Origin: Candidatus Burkholderia verschuerenii
GTDB lineage: Bacteria; Pseudomonadota; Gammaproteobacteria; Burkholderiales; Burkholderiaceae
Assembly (NCBI RefSeq): GCF_001189365.1
Contig: NZ_LFJJ01000016.1
Location: 1 to 49,806 of the forward strand
Direction: 5' to 3'
DNA length: 49,806 bases
Positions 27,443 to 35,869 of this stretch are shown here, in pieces. The notes beneath the pieces are model-generated. The model had not been told where the DNA came from. It made no database searches and worked only from the letters and a program-made list of their open reading frames with translations. Both the position numbers and the translations under genes were made by a program. The stretch's first letter is position 1; each line of letters opens with the position of its first letter.

Positions 27443-28543
27443 TTACGGTACGACGGACAGGAACAGGAACGACGCGAAGATCACCAGATGCACGACGCCT
27501 TGCAGCACCGTCGAGCGGCCTGTGCCGAGCGTGATGACGGACACCAGCAAGGTCAGCGCGAGCATGGTGATTTCCTTGGGCGCGAGCCCCAGTTCGATCG
27601 GCTGGCCGATCACGATCGACACCACCGCGACCGTCGGAATCGTCAACCCGATGCTCGCCAGCGCCGAGCCGAGCGCGAGATTCAGACTCGTCTGCAAGCG
27701 ATTGGCGCGCGCCGCCCGCAGCGCCGCCAGCCCTTCCGGCAACAGCACGAGCGCGGCGATCACCACGCCGACGACCGCTTCCGGCGCGCCCGCCGCCGCG
27801 ACGCCCGCCTCGACCGCCGGCGACAGCAGCTTCGCCAGTCCCACCACCGACACCAGCGACAGCAGCAGAAACACCAGCGCCAGCCACGCTTCGCCGTTGC
27901 CCGGCGGCGCGTGCGGCGCTTCGTCTTCCTCGTCCGCGTCGCGGCCTTCGGTCACGCTGACGGGCTCGAACGGCAGAAAGTAATCGCGATGCCGGATGGT
28001 CTGCACGAACACGAAGGTCACATACAACACCAGCGAAATCACGCCGACGAAGATCAACTGCGACGTGGACAGCGCCGGTCCCGGAATCGTGCTGGTGAAG
28101 TTGGGCAGGACCATTGTCAGGACGGAAAGTGCGCAGAGGATCGCCAGCGCGGCGCTCGCGCCCTGCAACTGGAATTCCTGTACGTGATGCCGCAGGCTGC
28201 CCACCAGCAGGCACAGGCCCACGATCGCGCCGCTGCAGATCATGATGGCGGCGAACACGGTATCGCGCGGCAGGCCGGCTTTTTCCGGGCCGCCGGAGAG
28301 CATCACCGAGACGATCAGCGCCACTTCGATCACCGTCACGGCAATCGCCAGCACCAGCGTGCCAAACGGCTCGCCGACGCGATGCGCCACCACTTCCGCA
28401 TGATGCACGGCGGCGAACACCGCCAGCGCCAGCGCGATCGCCGACACGACCAGCAGCGCGTTGCTGTGGATCATGGCGGCCGCGCCCAGCACGACGAGCG
28501 CGGCGATCGGGGTGACGAGGGTCCAGTCCAGCTTGAGTTTCAT
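27443..28543 (-). CDS. chaA: Calcium/proton antiporter ChaA
   Basis: A 366-residue CaCA-family antiporter, the same length as E. coli ChaA, exporting Ca2+ (and Na+ or K+) for protons across the inner membrane. About eleven hydrophobic segments; the two alpha-repeat motifs are visible as GTLVLAIAVTVIEVALIVSV and the later VLLPEGLAALRAARANRLQT and LNLALGSALASIGLTIP, both with key Glu or Asn residues. An acidic loop (GRDADEEDEA) lies between the halves. Start ATG 28543 follows CGGAG; upstream codons to 28762 look non-native. The gene stands alone. Confidence 0.92.
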   Translation of the reverse strand: MKLKLDWTLVTPIAALVVLGAAAMIHSNALLVVSAIALALAVFAAVHHAEVVAHRVGEPFGTLVLAIAVTVIEVALIVSVMLSGGPEKAGLPRDTVFAAIMICSGAIVGLCLLVGSLRHHVQEFQLQGASAALAILCALSVLTMVLPNFTSTIPGPALSTSQLIFVGVISLVLYVTFVFVQTIRHRDYFLPFEPVSVTEGRDADEEDEAPHAPPGNGEAWLALVFLLLSLVSVVGLAKLLSPAVEAGVAAAGAPEAVVGVVIAALVLLPEGLAALRAARANRLQTSLNLALGSALASIGLTIPTVAVVSIVIGQPIELGLAPKEITMLALTLLVSVITLGTGRSTVLQGVVHLVIFASFLFLSVVP

Positions 28544-28738
28544 CGGCGCTCCGGGTTGTCGGGTTGAATGTGGGATCGTCGACGCGTGGCGTTCGCCGTC
28601 GCTACGATTCTGACCCGCGCGCGCGTCGGGCGTGCGGATCGAGCGTCGTGGCAAAAAGCCGCGGACCATCGGGATGATAGCGAAAATGGGGTTACAAACG
28701 TTCGCGGGACCGCTTTGATGCATCCGCGTGACCGGTTT

Positions 28739-28767
28739 TTGATATTGTCGGAAAATAAGCATTAATT
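28739..28767 (+). promoter_or_regulatory. Possible sigma-70 promoter of the GAF-GGDEF gene
   Basis: TTGATA at 28739-28744 and TTAATT at 28762-28767 with 17-base spacing, 36 bases before the start codon, in an AT-rich island within GC-rich DNA. The rest of the 258-base spacer from 28544 shows nothing else. Confidence 0.4.
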
Positions 28768-28802
28768 TCCGTCACCGCAGGATCGCTCAGGAACCGGAGA
28801 CC

Positions 28803-29777
28803 ATGCTGGCCGCGCCCATCCCTGTCAACGAAACCACCCGCCTCGCCACCTTACGCACGCTCAAGCTGCTCGATACGCCCGCCGAAGAGCGCTTCGACCG
28901 GCTGACGCGCCTTGCGCGCCGAATCTTCGACGTGCCGATCGCGCTGGTCAGCCTGATCGACGAGAACCGCCAGTGGTTCAAGTCGTGCGCGGAATTGGGC
29001 GTGTCCGAAACGCCGCGCGACATTTCCTTCTGCGGCCACGCCATCCTTCACGACGATGTCTTCCTGATTCCCGATGCGCGCGCCGACGAGCGTTTTCAGG
29101 ACAATCCGCTCGTCACGGGCTATCCGAACATTCGTTTCTATGCGGGACAGCCGCTGACGGTGCCGAACGGCACGAAGCTCGGCACGCTTTGTCTGATCGA
29201 CACGCGCCCGCGCGATCTCGACAACGAAGAGCGCGATTTGCTGCGCGACCTCGCGCATATCGCCGAGCAGGAAATCGCGGCGATCGAACTCGCGACTGTC
29301 GACGAACTGACGCTGCTGGCCAACCGGCGCGGCTTCGAAGCGCTCGCGCAGCACGCGCTCAACGTGTGCAAGCGGCTGTCGCGGCACGCGTCGCTGCTGT
29401 TCTTCGATCTCGACGATTTCAAGCGCATCAACGATACCTTCGGCCACGCGGAAGGCGATCGCGCGCTGGCGACCTTCGCCACCGCGTTGCGCGGCGCGTT
29501 GCGGGAAAACGATGTGATCGGCCGACTCAGCGGCGACGAGTTCGTCGCGTTATTGACCGATGCCGGACAGGACGAAACCGAGCGCGTGCTCGAACGGCTG
29601 CGCGATGTCGTCGAATCGCTGAACCGGGCGTCGACGCGCGGTTACGAAATCCGCTTCAGCGTCGGCAAGACGCAGTTCGATCTCGAACTGCACGAACTGG
29701 TGATGGATTTGCTGGTCGCCAGCGACAGCAAGATGTACGCGCACAAGGCCGCGCAAAAAAACGGGCCGCGCGACTGA
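28803..29777 (+). CDS. GAF-GGDEF diguanylate cyclase
   Basis: A 324-residue soluble c-di-GMP synthase. The GAF domain (about residues 20-165) is closely related to that of the gene at 1386-3307: both have the LLDTP, IALVSL, RQWFKS and NPLVTG-IRFYAG landmarks. The GGDEF domain (from DELTLLANRRGF) has FFDLDDFKRIND for metal binding, SGDEF as active loop, and an I-site REND five residues upstream, so active and product-inhibited catalysis is expected. SGDEF is a permitted variant. The start ATG 28803 has GGAG close upstream. The stop codon lies inside the loop of a terminator hairpin shared with the convergent osmC gene. Confidence 0.92.
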   Translation: MLAAPIPVNETTRLATLRTLKLLDTPAEERFDRLTRLARRIFDVPIALVSLIDENRQWFKSCAELGVSETPRDISFCGHAILHDDVFLIPDARADERFQDNPLVTGYPNIRFYAGQPLTVPNGTKLGTLCLIDTRPRDLDNEERDLLRDLAHIAEQEIAAIELATVDELTLLANRRGFEALAQHALNVCKRLSRHASLLFFDLDDFKRINDTFGHAEGDRALATFATALRGALRENDVIGRLSGDEFVALLTDAGQDETERVLERLRDVVESLNRASTRGYEIRFSVGKTQFDLELHELVMDLLVASDSKMYAHKAAQKNGPRD

Positions 29778-29788
29778 ACGCGCGGCCC
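29755..29788 (-). terminator. Terminator for the OsmC gene
   Basis: Ten-bp GC stem GGGCCGCGCG (29763-29772) with CGCGCGGCCC (29779-29788). On the minus strand it is followed by a seven-base U-run (29755-29761 in the plus sense are all A), the classic intrinsic form. Confidence 0.75.
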
Positions 29789-29807
29789 ATCTTTAGCCGG
29801 GAACGCC

Positions 29808-30239
29808 TTACGAAACCAGCTCGGCGTTCAGCGTGATCTTCGCGTTGCCGGCGAACAGTTTCGACACCGGGCAGCCTTCCTTCGCGGCCTGCGCGGCCTT
29901 CTCGAAAGCGGCCTTGTCCGCGCCCGGAATCTTTGCCTTCAGGTCGAGCTGACAGGCGGTGATCGAGAAGCCTTCGCCGTCCTTATCCAGCGTGACCGTC
30001 GATTTGGTTTCGAGGCTTTCGGCTTTCATGCCGGCCTGTTCGAGTTGCAGCGACAGCGCCATCGTGAAACAGCCTGCGTGCGCCGCGCCGATCAGTTCCT
30101 CGGGATTCGTGCCCGGGCCTTCCTCGAAGCGCGACTTGAAGCCGTACGGCGCATCGCTGAGCACGCCGGTTTGCGTCGAGATGAAGCCCTTGCCGTCCTT
30201 GATGCCGCCGCTCCATTTTGCCGATGCTGTCTTTTGCAC
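29808..30239 (-). CDS. osmC: OsmC family peroxiredoxin
   Basis: A 143-residue OsmC-type thiol peroxidase that reduces organic hydroperoxides in the cytoplasm. The two redox cysteines lie in AAHAGCFTMAL and KEGCPVSKLF, and the GTNPEELIGAAHAG stretch is typical. Start GTG 30239 (VQKTASAKWSGG) has GGAG about nine bases upstream; the extension to 30323 is not conserved. The gene is complete and separate from its neighbours. It is closer to OsmC than to Ohr because of the KWSGGIKDGKG N-terminus. Confidence 0.9.
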   Translation of the reverse strand: MQKTASAKWSGGIKDGKGFISTQTGVLSDAPYGFKSRFEEGPGTNPEELIGAAHAGCFTMALSLQLEQAGMKAESLETKSTVTLDKDGEGFSITACQLDLKAKIPGADKAAFEKAAQAAKEGCPVSKLFAGNAKITLNAELVS

Positions 30240-30629
30240 GAGAGTTCTCCAAAGGAATGGGAAGGGATTTGCGTTCGACCGATGCCGCATGCCGCGCACC
30301 GGACGCGTGAAGCGGAGTCGCATGCGTCATGCCTGCGCCGGCGCTCGATCGTGGCCGCGCGGCGGGCATGTTTTGCCGATGCGGCCGAATGCATCGTAGC
30401 GGAACGTTCGAGCGCGCGCAGCGGACGCGTCCGGGCATGTGATCCGGCCTATGCCATTCGGACTATGATCGCCAGCGAGGCTTGTGCGACAAGGGTTGGC
30501 GGACCGTCGACGGCAGCCGCCGATGGTTCACCGCGCGCTAATCGTATGGTCAAACTTCGAGCTTTCCCTTAGCATGCTCGCACGCGGATTTCGGCATCAA
30601 CGCACCATCGCAACATCGGGCAGACACAT
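30240..30629. other. Intergenic region between osmC and an unknown gene
   Basis: No supported gene. Overlapping short ORFs have shadow-like composition. It presumably holds the divergent promoters of osmC and the unknown gene at 30630; no known operator is recognised. Confidence 0.5.
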
Positions 30630-31313
30630 ATGAATGCAACATCGCAAGTCGTCAGGACGCACGAGGTCGACGAGGCTCGGCCGACGCCGGATGCATCGCT
30701 CGGGCGCGAATGGCGCGACATCGAGCAGAACATCGCGCGTCTGTTCGACGGCGACGCGCGCGATAACTGGATCGCGGCGGGATCGTGGCGTCCGGTGTCG
30801 AATGCCGTCGAACCCGCCGATGTCTATCGAAGCGCGCCGTCCGATCGCGGGCTGTTTTCGTCGGCGCATGCGTGGTTCGCCGAAGCCGCCGCGCCGCGCG
30901 CCGACAACTTCGCGGCGATGGTGTCGTGCGGCTTTCTGATCGGCGCGATCGAACGTACCGGCGCGCTGATCGAACTGGGACAAGCGCACCGATTCGAGTG
31001 CGACGAAGCGATCGCGCAGCAGGTGATGGAGGCGCGCTCAATCCTGCGCGAGGCCGAGTTCACCGATGAGCGCATCGCGCGGCAACTGGATGCGGCGGCT
31101 AAGGTGCTGCGCCGGCACGGACTGCGGCCGACGATCGTGCCGCGCATTATTCTGGTCGAAGGGGTGTGTAAGGATGTGACGTATCTGTTGAATGTGCCTA
31201 TTCAGCCCGAGCGTGCGGACGATCTCAACTTCGAACTGGTGCTTGAGGAAATCGAGGCGGATATCGTGCTCGAGAACGCGTTCGATGCCCGTTTCAACGG
31301 AATCGGCAAATGA
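30630..31313 (+). CDS. Unknown protein, 227 residues, paired with a HEPN-like gene
   Basis: No domain is recognised. The protein is acidic, soluble, without signal or membrane segments. The N-terminal 60 residues are low in structure; the middle (FAAMVSCGFLIGAIERTGAL) looks helical and hydrophobic, and the C-terminus (IILVEGVCKDVTYLLNVPI, then ADDLNFELVLEEIEADIVLE) suggests alternating strands and helices. Its last codons overlap the ATG of the next gene (ATGA at 31310-31313), so the two are translationally coupled. Two-gene pairs with a HEPN protein are common in toxin-antitoxin or nucleotidyltransferase systems, but no nucleotidyltransferase GS-DxD motif is seen here, so the partner type is open. 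Confidence 0.7.
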   Translation: MNATSQVVRTHEVDEARPTPDASLGREWRDIEQNIARLFDGDARDNWIAAGSWRPVSNAVEPADVYRSAPSDRGLFSSAHAWFAEAAAPRADNFAAMVSCGFLIGAIERTGALIELGQAHRFECDEAIAQQVMEARSILREAEFTDERIARQLDAAAKVLRRHGLRPTIVPRIILVEGVCKDVTYLLNVPIQPERADDLNFELVLEEIEADIVLENAFDARFNGIGK

Positions 31314-31618
31314 GCAGCACGGCGCGCGAACTCGTCGAATGCGCGGCCGCGTTGTGGCGGAACGCCGGCAATGAACCACAGTTCCGGGCGGTATGCAGTC
31401 GCGCCCACTACGGCGCGCATCACGCAGCGCAAGTCTTTCACCGTGCATTGCGCACGCGCGGCAGCCACGAACAATTGATCGCACAACTGCGCAATCCGAT
31501 GATCAACCCGCGCTATCACCGTCCGCCTCCTCCACTCCGCCGCCTGACGACATGGGTCCACCTACCGAACGCATCCCAGAAGATCGCACGCTGCCCGAAT
31601 CCGTCGATGTCGTCGTGA
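31310..31618 (+). CDS. HEPN-like domain protein, probably 3' truncated
   Basis: The first 65 residues resemble a HEPN/UPF0332-type helical domain: RELVECAAALWRNAG, then VCSRAHYGAHHAAQVFH, similar to the SRAYYAAFHAA signature with an Rx5H arrangement, and GSHEQLIAQLRNPMI. HEPN proteins are often RNases or their partners. After NPRYHRPPPP the sequence turns Pro/Arg/Ser-rich and overlaps the start of the FAD oxidoreductase in another frame, so the natural end is probably lost near 31515. Coupled to the unknown upstream gene by ATGA overlap. Assignment to HEPN rests on a short motif only. Confidence 0.55.
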   Translation: MSSTARELVECAAALWRNAGNEPQFRAVCSRAHYGAHHAAQVFHRALRTRGSHEQLIAQLRNPMINPRYHRPPPPLRRLTTWVHLPNASQKIARCPNPSMSS

Positions 31619-32888
31619 TCGGCGGCGGCGTGATCGGCGTCAGCACCGCACGCTTTCTCGCCGAGAAAGGACTGTCCGTCGCCGTCTGCGAGAAAGGGCA
31701 TATTGCGGGCGAGCAATCGAGCCGCAACTGGGGCTGGTGCCGGGCGACGCATCGCGATTTGCGCGAGCTCGAACTCAGCCTCGAAAGCCTCAAGCTGTGG
31801 CGGCGCATCGACATGGATCTCGGCATCGACAGCGGCTATCGCACCTGCGGCATCCTCTACGCCGCCGACGATAAAAAAGCCCTCGCCGATCACGAAGCAT
31901 GGCTTGCGCGCGCCCTCGCGCTAGTGGGCCGCGATGCGCTCGATTCGCGCATCGTCTCGCCCGAAGAAACCGCGGCGTTGATGACCGGCGCGTCGCGACG
32001 CTTCGCAGGCGGCATCTACACGCCCGGCGATGGCCGCGCCGAACCGCAGCGCGCCGTGCCCGCGATGGCGGCGGCGTTGCGCACGCGCGGCGTGAAAGTG
32101 CTGACGCCCTGCGCCGTGCGCGGCGTGGAGACGAGCGGCGGCGCGATCAGTCATGTCGTTACCGAATACGGGCGCATCCGCTGCGCCAGCGTGGTCGTCG
32201 CGGGCGGCGCGTGGACGCGACTGTTCGCGGGCAATCTCGGCATCGACGTGCCGCAATTGATGGTGCGCTCGCCGGTGCTGCGCACCGCGCCGCTCGATCA
32301 CGGGCCGGACGTCAGCGCGTGCAATCACGCAATGGGTTATCGCAAGCGGCTGGACGGCGGCTATACGATCGCCAATGCGTTTCGCAGTTACAGCGACATC
32401 ACGCCCGACAGCTTCCGCCTGTTCTTCAAGTTTCTGCCGGCGCTCAGAAGCCAGTTCGGCTCGCTCAAGCTGGGGCTCAACGCACGCTTTTTCGAAGAAT
32501 GGCGGCGTCCGCGTCGCTGGCCGCTCGATCGTCCGACGATCTTCGAGACCGAGCGCACGCTGGATCCGTCGCCCGTCGCGGCGTTCAACAAGGCGGCCAT
32601 CGACGAATTTCGCGCGATCTTTCCCGCGCTCGCTGGCGTGAAGGTCGAGCAGGAATGGGCCGGCTATATCGATGTGACGTCCGACGCGGTGCCCGTGATC
32701 TCCGGCGTCGAACGCATGCCGGGTTTGTTCATCGCGACATCTCGGGTCACGGCTTCGGCATCGGACCGGGCGCAGGCAAGCTGATGGCCGATCTCGTCAC
32801 CAACGATACCCCGCAGGTCGATCCGCGCGCGTTCCGGTTATCGCGCTTTTTCGACGGCAGTCCGATCGTGCTCGATGGCGGGTTCTGA
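31552..32888 (+). CDS. FAD-dependent amino-acid/amine oxidoreductase (DAO family), frameshift near the 3' end
   Basis: A D-amino acid oxidase/glycine oxidase-type flavoprotein of the DadA-like group. FAD-binding dinucleotide motif GGGVIGVSTARFLAEKG, then EQSSRNWGWCR, GIYTPGDGRAEPQ and VVVAGGAWTRLFAGN. The C-terminal FAD contact should read SGHGFGIGPGAGKLMADL, but the frame slips just before it, after GLFIATS near 32738; a missing base would restore it, leading to the stop at 32888. The start ATG 31552 gives the usual short leader before the FAD motif, though no strong ribosome site is seen. It overlaps the preceding HEPN-like frame. Substrate unknown; an electron-transport chain linked amino-acid dehydrogenase is likely. 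Confidence 0.82.
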
Positions 32889-33018
32889 CGGCATCGGACG
32901 CGCGAGCGGCACGAGGCGTCACGCGCTAACATACCGGCTTTTGCGGCGCGCGCGGCCGACTGAACCACGGGTTCGCCGTCTCGCTCCGCACGGTTCGTTT
33001 TCGCTTGTCGAGGCTTTC

Positions 33019-33672
33019 ATGGCATCCACGCCTACTCTTTTCGTCGACGTCTGGTCCGACTTCGTCTGCCCGTTCTGCTATCTCGAGACGCCCGTGATCG
33101 ACCAGTTGCGCAACGCTTACGGCGATGCGGTCGAGATTCGCTGGCACGCGTTCGAATTGCGTCCGGAACCGACGGCGCTGCTCGATCCGAACAGCGATGC
33201 CATCGCCGATAGCTGGGAAAATTCGGTGCAGCCGCTCGCAGCGGAACGCGGCTTGACGATGCGCCTGCCGCCGGTCGCGCCGCGCAGCCGCAAGGCCTTC
33301 GAAACCGCGATGTTCGCACGCGAATCGGGCCGCTTCGAGGTCGTGCATCGCGCGCTCTTCAAGGCGTACTTCGAGGAAGGAATCGATATCGGCGATACCG
33401 ATGCGCTGCTGGATATCGCCGCGACCTGCGGCATCGATCCGGAAATGCTCGAAGAAGCGCTCGACGAAGGCACCTACACCGATCTCGTGATCGAAGACGA
33501 AGAATTCGCGACCAAACTCGGCGTGAGCGGCGTGCCGTTCGCCGTGCTCTCGCGCGAAGGCGCACCGGGCGCGGAACCGCCGCCGCCCATCGCGCTGCGC
33601 GGCGCCGCGCCGATCCAGCACTTCGAAGCCGCCATCGAACGGCTGTTTCCGGACGGCTTTCCGGCGGGCTGA
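33019..33672 (+). CDS. DsbA family oxidoreductase (FrnE-like)
   Basis: A 217-residue thioredoxin-fold protein of the DsbA/FrnE branch. It has the CPFC active site in DVWSDFVCPFCYLE at the start, an inserted helical domain, and the cis-Pro loop GVSGVPFAVL. There is no signal peptide, so it acts in the cytoplasm as a disulfide oxidoreductase or isomerase, as in the FrnE group. ATG 33019 has GAGG upstream. It is a single gene between the oxidoreductase and a convergent PilZ gene, with its stop only ten bases from that gene's stop. Confidence 0.88.
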   Translation: MASTPTLFVDVWSDFVCPFCYLETPVIDQLRNAYGDAVEIRWHAFELRPEPTALLDPNSDAIADSWENSVQPLAAERGLTMRLPPVAPRSRKAFETAMFARESGRFEVVHRALFKAYFEEGIDIGDTDALLDIAATCGIDPEMLEEALDEGTYTDLVIEDEEFATKLGVSGVPFAVLSREGAPGAEPPPPIALRGAAPIQHFEAAIERLFPDGFPAG

Positions 33673-33682
33673 AACACTTCGC

Positions 33683-34522
33683 CTAGCTGTGCTCGGCCAT
33701 GAACGACTTCAACGCGATGCGCTGCGACGGCTCGAGCGCTTCGAATTCCAGCCCGTACGCCGCCGTGCCCGTCGCCGCTTCGATCTCACCCACATGACGC
33801 ACGATCGCGATCGTATCGACCTGAACGTCGGTGCCGTCGGTGTTGAAGTGGAACGAGAGCTGCAAGCGGTCGCCGACGCGCGCCAGTTGCTCCGCGCCGT
33901 CGCCTTCCGGTGAGAAGCGCGCGGCGAGACGCGTCGGCATGCGCGCGAATTTGCGCGTACGCAGACGCCGAATCGCGCCGGGCGCCGACAACACCACGTA
34001 GCTGAACGGTTCGCGGCTGGTGGCATCGACGGTGCACATGAAGCGGAACACGCCCTTGCCCGTCAGCGCGACCAGTTCCACCTGCTCGCCGCGCGACAGA
34101 TCGATCGGGCCGTGACCCTGCATCTGCGGCTGAGTCAGGAACAGCGATCGTTCGCCGTTGCGCCGCGCGTGCGAGAAGCCGATCACGCGACTCGCGTACA
34201 TCGACGAGCCCGACGTGCCGGTTCCACGCATGCCGACGCGTGCGCCGATATTGAGTCCCATATGTTCGAGCGTGAGCAGGTCGTCGCGCGTGCCATCGCC
34301 AGGCGTGGGACCGCCTCCCGCGTGATCGGCGGGCCGATGCGGCTCGAACTGCTGAAACAGGAATTGACGCGCGGCTTCGTCGGGAATGACGGTGCCGGTA
34401 TCGAAAAGCAACGCACCGTCTGCCGCCACGATCGGCCAATCGAGCGGCATGGACAACGGAACGTCGGCAGGGTCGAGGCGAACAAGCGCCGGGCCCTCGG
34501 AGGCGGCGTTAGCTTGTGACAT
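33683..34522 (-). CDS. PilZ-domain flagellar brake protein (YcgR-like)
   Basis: A 279-residue c-di-GMP effector. The N-terminal YcgR-type domain carries GARVGMRGTGTSGSSMYASR and ends in FSYVVLSAPGAIRRLRTRKF. The C-terminal PilZ domain starts with an RRLRTRKFARMPT motif whose arginines contact c-di-GMP and continues as a beta barrel to AAYGLEFEALEPSQRIALK. YcgR proteins slow the flagellar motor when c-di-GMP is high, so it would read the output of the two GGDEF proteins in this window. The start at 34522 is preceded by only weak ribosome-binding sequence. Gene complete, not in an operon. Confidence 0.83.
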   Translation of the reverse strand: MSQANAASEGPALVRLDPADVPLSMPLDWPIVAADGALLFDTGTVIPDEAARQFLFQQFEPHRPADHAGGGPTPGDGTRDDLLTLEHMGLNIGARVGMRGTGTSGSSMYASRVIGFSHARRNGERSLFLTQPQMQGHGPIDLSRGEQVELVALTGKGVFRFMCTVDATSREPFSYVVLSAPGAIRRLRTRKFARMPTRLAARFSPEGDGAEQLARVGDRLQLSFHFNTDGTDVQVDTIAIVRHVGEIEAATGTAAYGLEFEALEPSQRIALKSFMAEHS

Positions 34523-34670
34523 TTTCTGGACGATTTTTAAACGTTTTTTGCAATCGTCCTGTGAAGTCGAGCTGCCGTCAAGTACTCCGAGGCAATTTTT
34601 ACGCTCCCGTCCTAATTACGGGACAAGAACAGGCGTTCTTACGCGTATCGCGTGAAAATCGCTATCCCGT

Positions 34671-34693
34671 AAAAAACTTTATACACATAAAGT
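34671..34693 (-). terminator. Terminator for waaC
   Basis: On the minus strand, ACTTTAT-GTGT-ATAAAGT (34676-34693) is followed by TTTTT. The stem is AT-rich and short but the U-run is good, and it sits 14 bases past the waaC stop codon. Confidence 0.6.
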
Positions 34694-34706
34694 CGGGAAG
34701 AAAGAA

Positions 34707-35720
34707 TCAGCGCAGGATCGCGCCCGGTTCCGCGTGACCGTCGATATTGCGAGCCGGTTCGCCGAGCACGCTGCGCGTCGCCGCGAGCACTTGCTGGACA
34801 TCGGGCGGCGCGCCCTGATCACCAACCGAGACTGAGCGTCCCGGCTCGCTCACGCCGAAATGCTCGCGCGATGTCGCGGCGAACAACATCACGGTGCGCT
34901 TTTGCAGCGCGTGCGCGAGATGAACCAGCCCCGTATCCGCGCCGATAACCAACTCCGACGCCTGAATCCAGTTCGCGCATTCCTCGACGGTCAGCTTCGG
35001 CAATACGAGCTCTTCCGGCAGCAGCGCCGCGATCGCCTGCGCCTCGCCGCGTTCGCGGTCGGTGCCCCACGGCAGCGCGATCGCGTAGCCGCGTTCGACC
35101 AGCCATCGGCCGACTTCGGCCCAGTTTTCTTTCGGCCACTTTTTGATGTCGGCGGAAGTCGCGTGGAACAGCATCGCGATGGGTTTGCCGCGCGGAATGT
35201 CGAGACTGCGACTCAGCGCCGGCAAGCGGACGTTGTAGTCGGGCTTCTCTTCGAACTGATAGCCGAGCGCATCGGCGACGCTCACGCGCATGCCGCGCCA
35301 GGCATCCGTATGCGGGCGCGGACCGAAGCGCCGGTTGTAGGCGAACGCCGCGCCGCGTTCGCCGAGATCCTGATTCAGATAGCCATAGCGCCGCTTGCCG
35401 CGCGCGATGAACGCGATAATCGCGCTCTTGTACACGCCATGAATATCGACGATGACGTCGTACTTCTCCGCGCGCAGTTCGCCGATGGACGCGCCGATCT
35501 CCTTCAGATCGTTCCAGCTACGCGCCTTTTTGAACTTGCGCAGCGGCGCGCTCAGCACGCGATCCACGCCCGGATTCCAGCGGATGATATCGGCGAACGC
35601 GGCATCGGCGGCCCAGTCGACTTTCGCGGACGGGAACGCGCGCCGCAGGTCGGAGACGACCGGCAGCGTCTCGACGATGTCCCCGAGAGACGTGACTTTG
35701 ACGATCAGGATTCGCTTCAT
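34707..35720 (-). CDS. waaC: Lipopolysaccharide heptosyltransferase I
   Basis: A 337-residue GT9-family glycosyltransferase that adds the first heptose to Kdo2-lipid A. Signs: MKRILIVKVTSLGDIVETLP at the start with the catalytic-region Asp, VDIHGVYKSAIIAF, FHATSADIKKWP for sugar-nucleotide binding, and the C-terminal GADTGLVHLAHAL contact. ATG 35720 gives the exact family N-terminus, so the longer reading from 35780 is not used. Cytoplasmic face of the inner membrane. It is alone here, followed by its own terminator. Gene intact. Confidence 0.92.
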   Translation of the reverse strand: MKRILIVKVTSLGDIVETLPVVSDLRRAFPSAKVDWAADAAFADIIRWNPGVDRVLSAPLRKFKKARSWNDLKEIGASIGELRAEKYDVIVDIHGVYKSAIIAFIARGKRRYGYLNQDLGERGAAFAYNRRFGPRPHTDAWRGMRVSVADALGYQFEEKPDYNVRLPALSRSLDIPRGKPIAMLFHATSADIKKWPKENWAEVGRWLVERGYAIALPWGTDRERGEAQAIAALLPEELVLPKLTVEECANWIQASELVIGADTGLVHLAHALQKRTVMLFAATSREHFGVSEPGRSVSVGDQGAPPDVQQVLAATRSVLGEPARNIDGHAEPGAILR

Positions 35721-35869
35721 GAAAGGTGCTTGATAGCTTCGGCGGATGCGTCCATGCAGGGCAGGCACGAACGCACGCATGCGGAAAACCGGGATTCTAA
35801 TGAATTCGCGATGATCCGGCTGTCAGCGATTGTAAGCCGCAGCGCTTTGTCCGATTCGAAGCACCGCTC

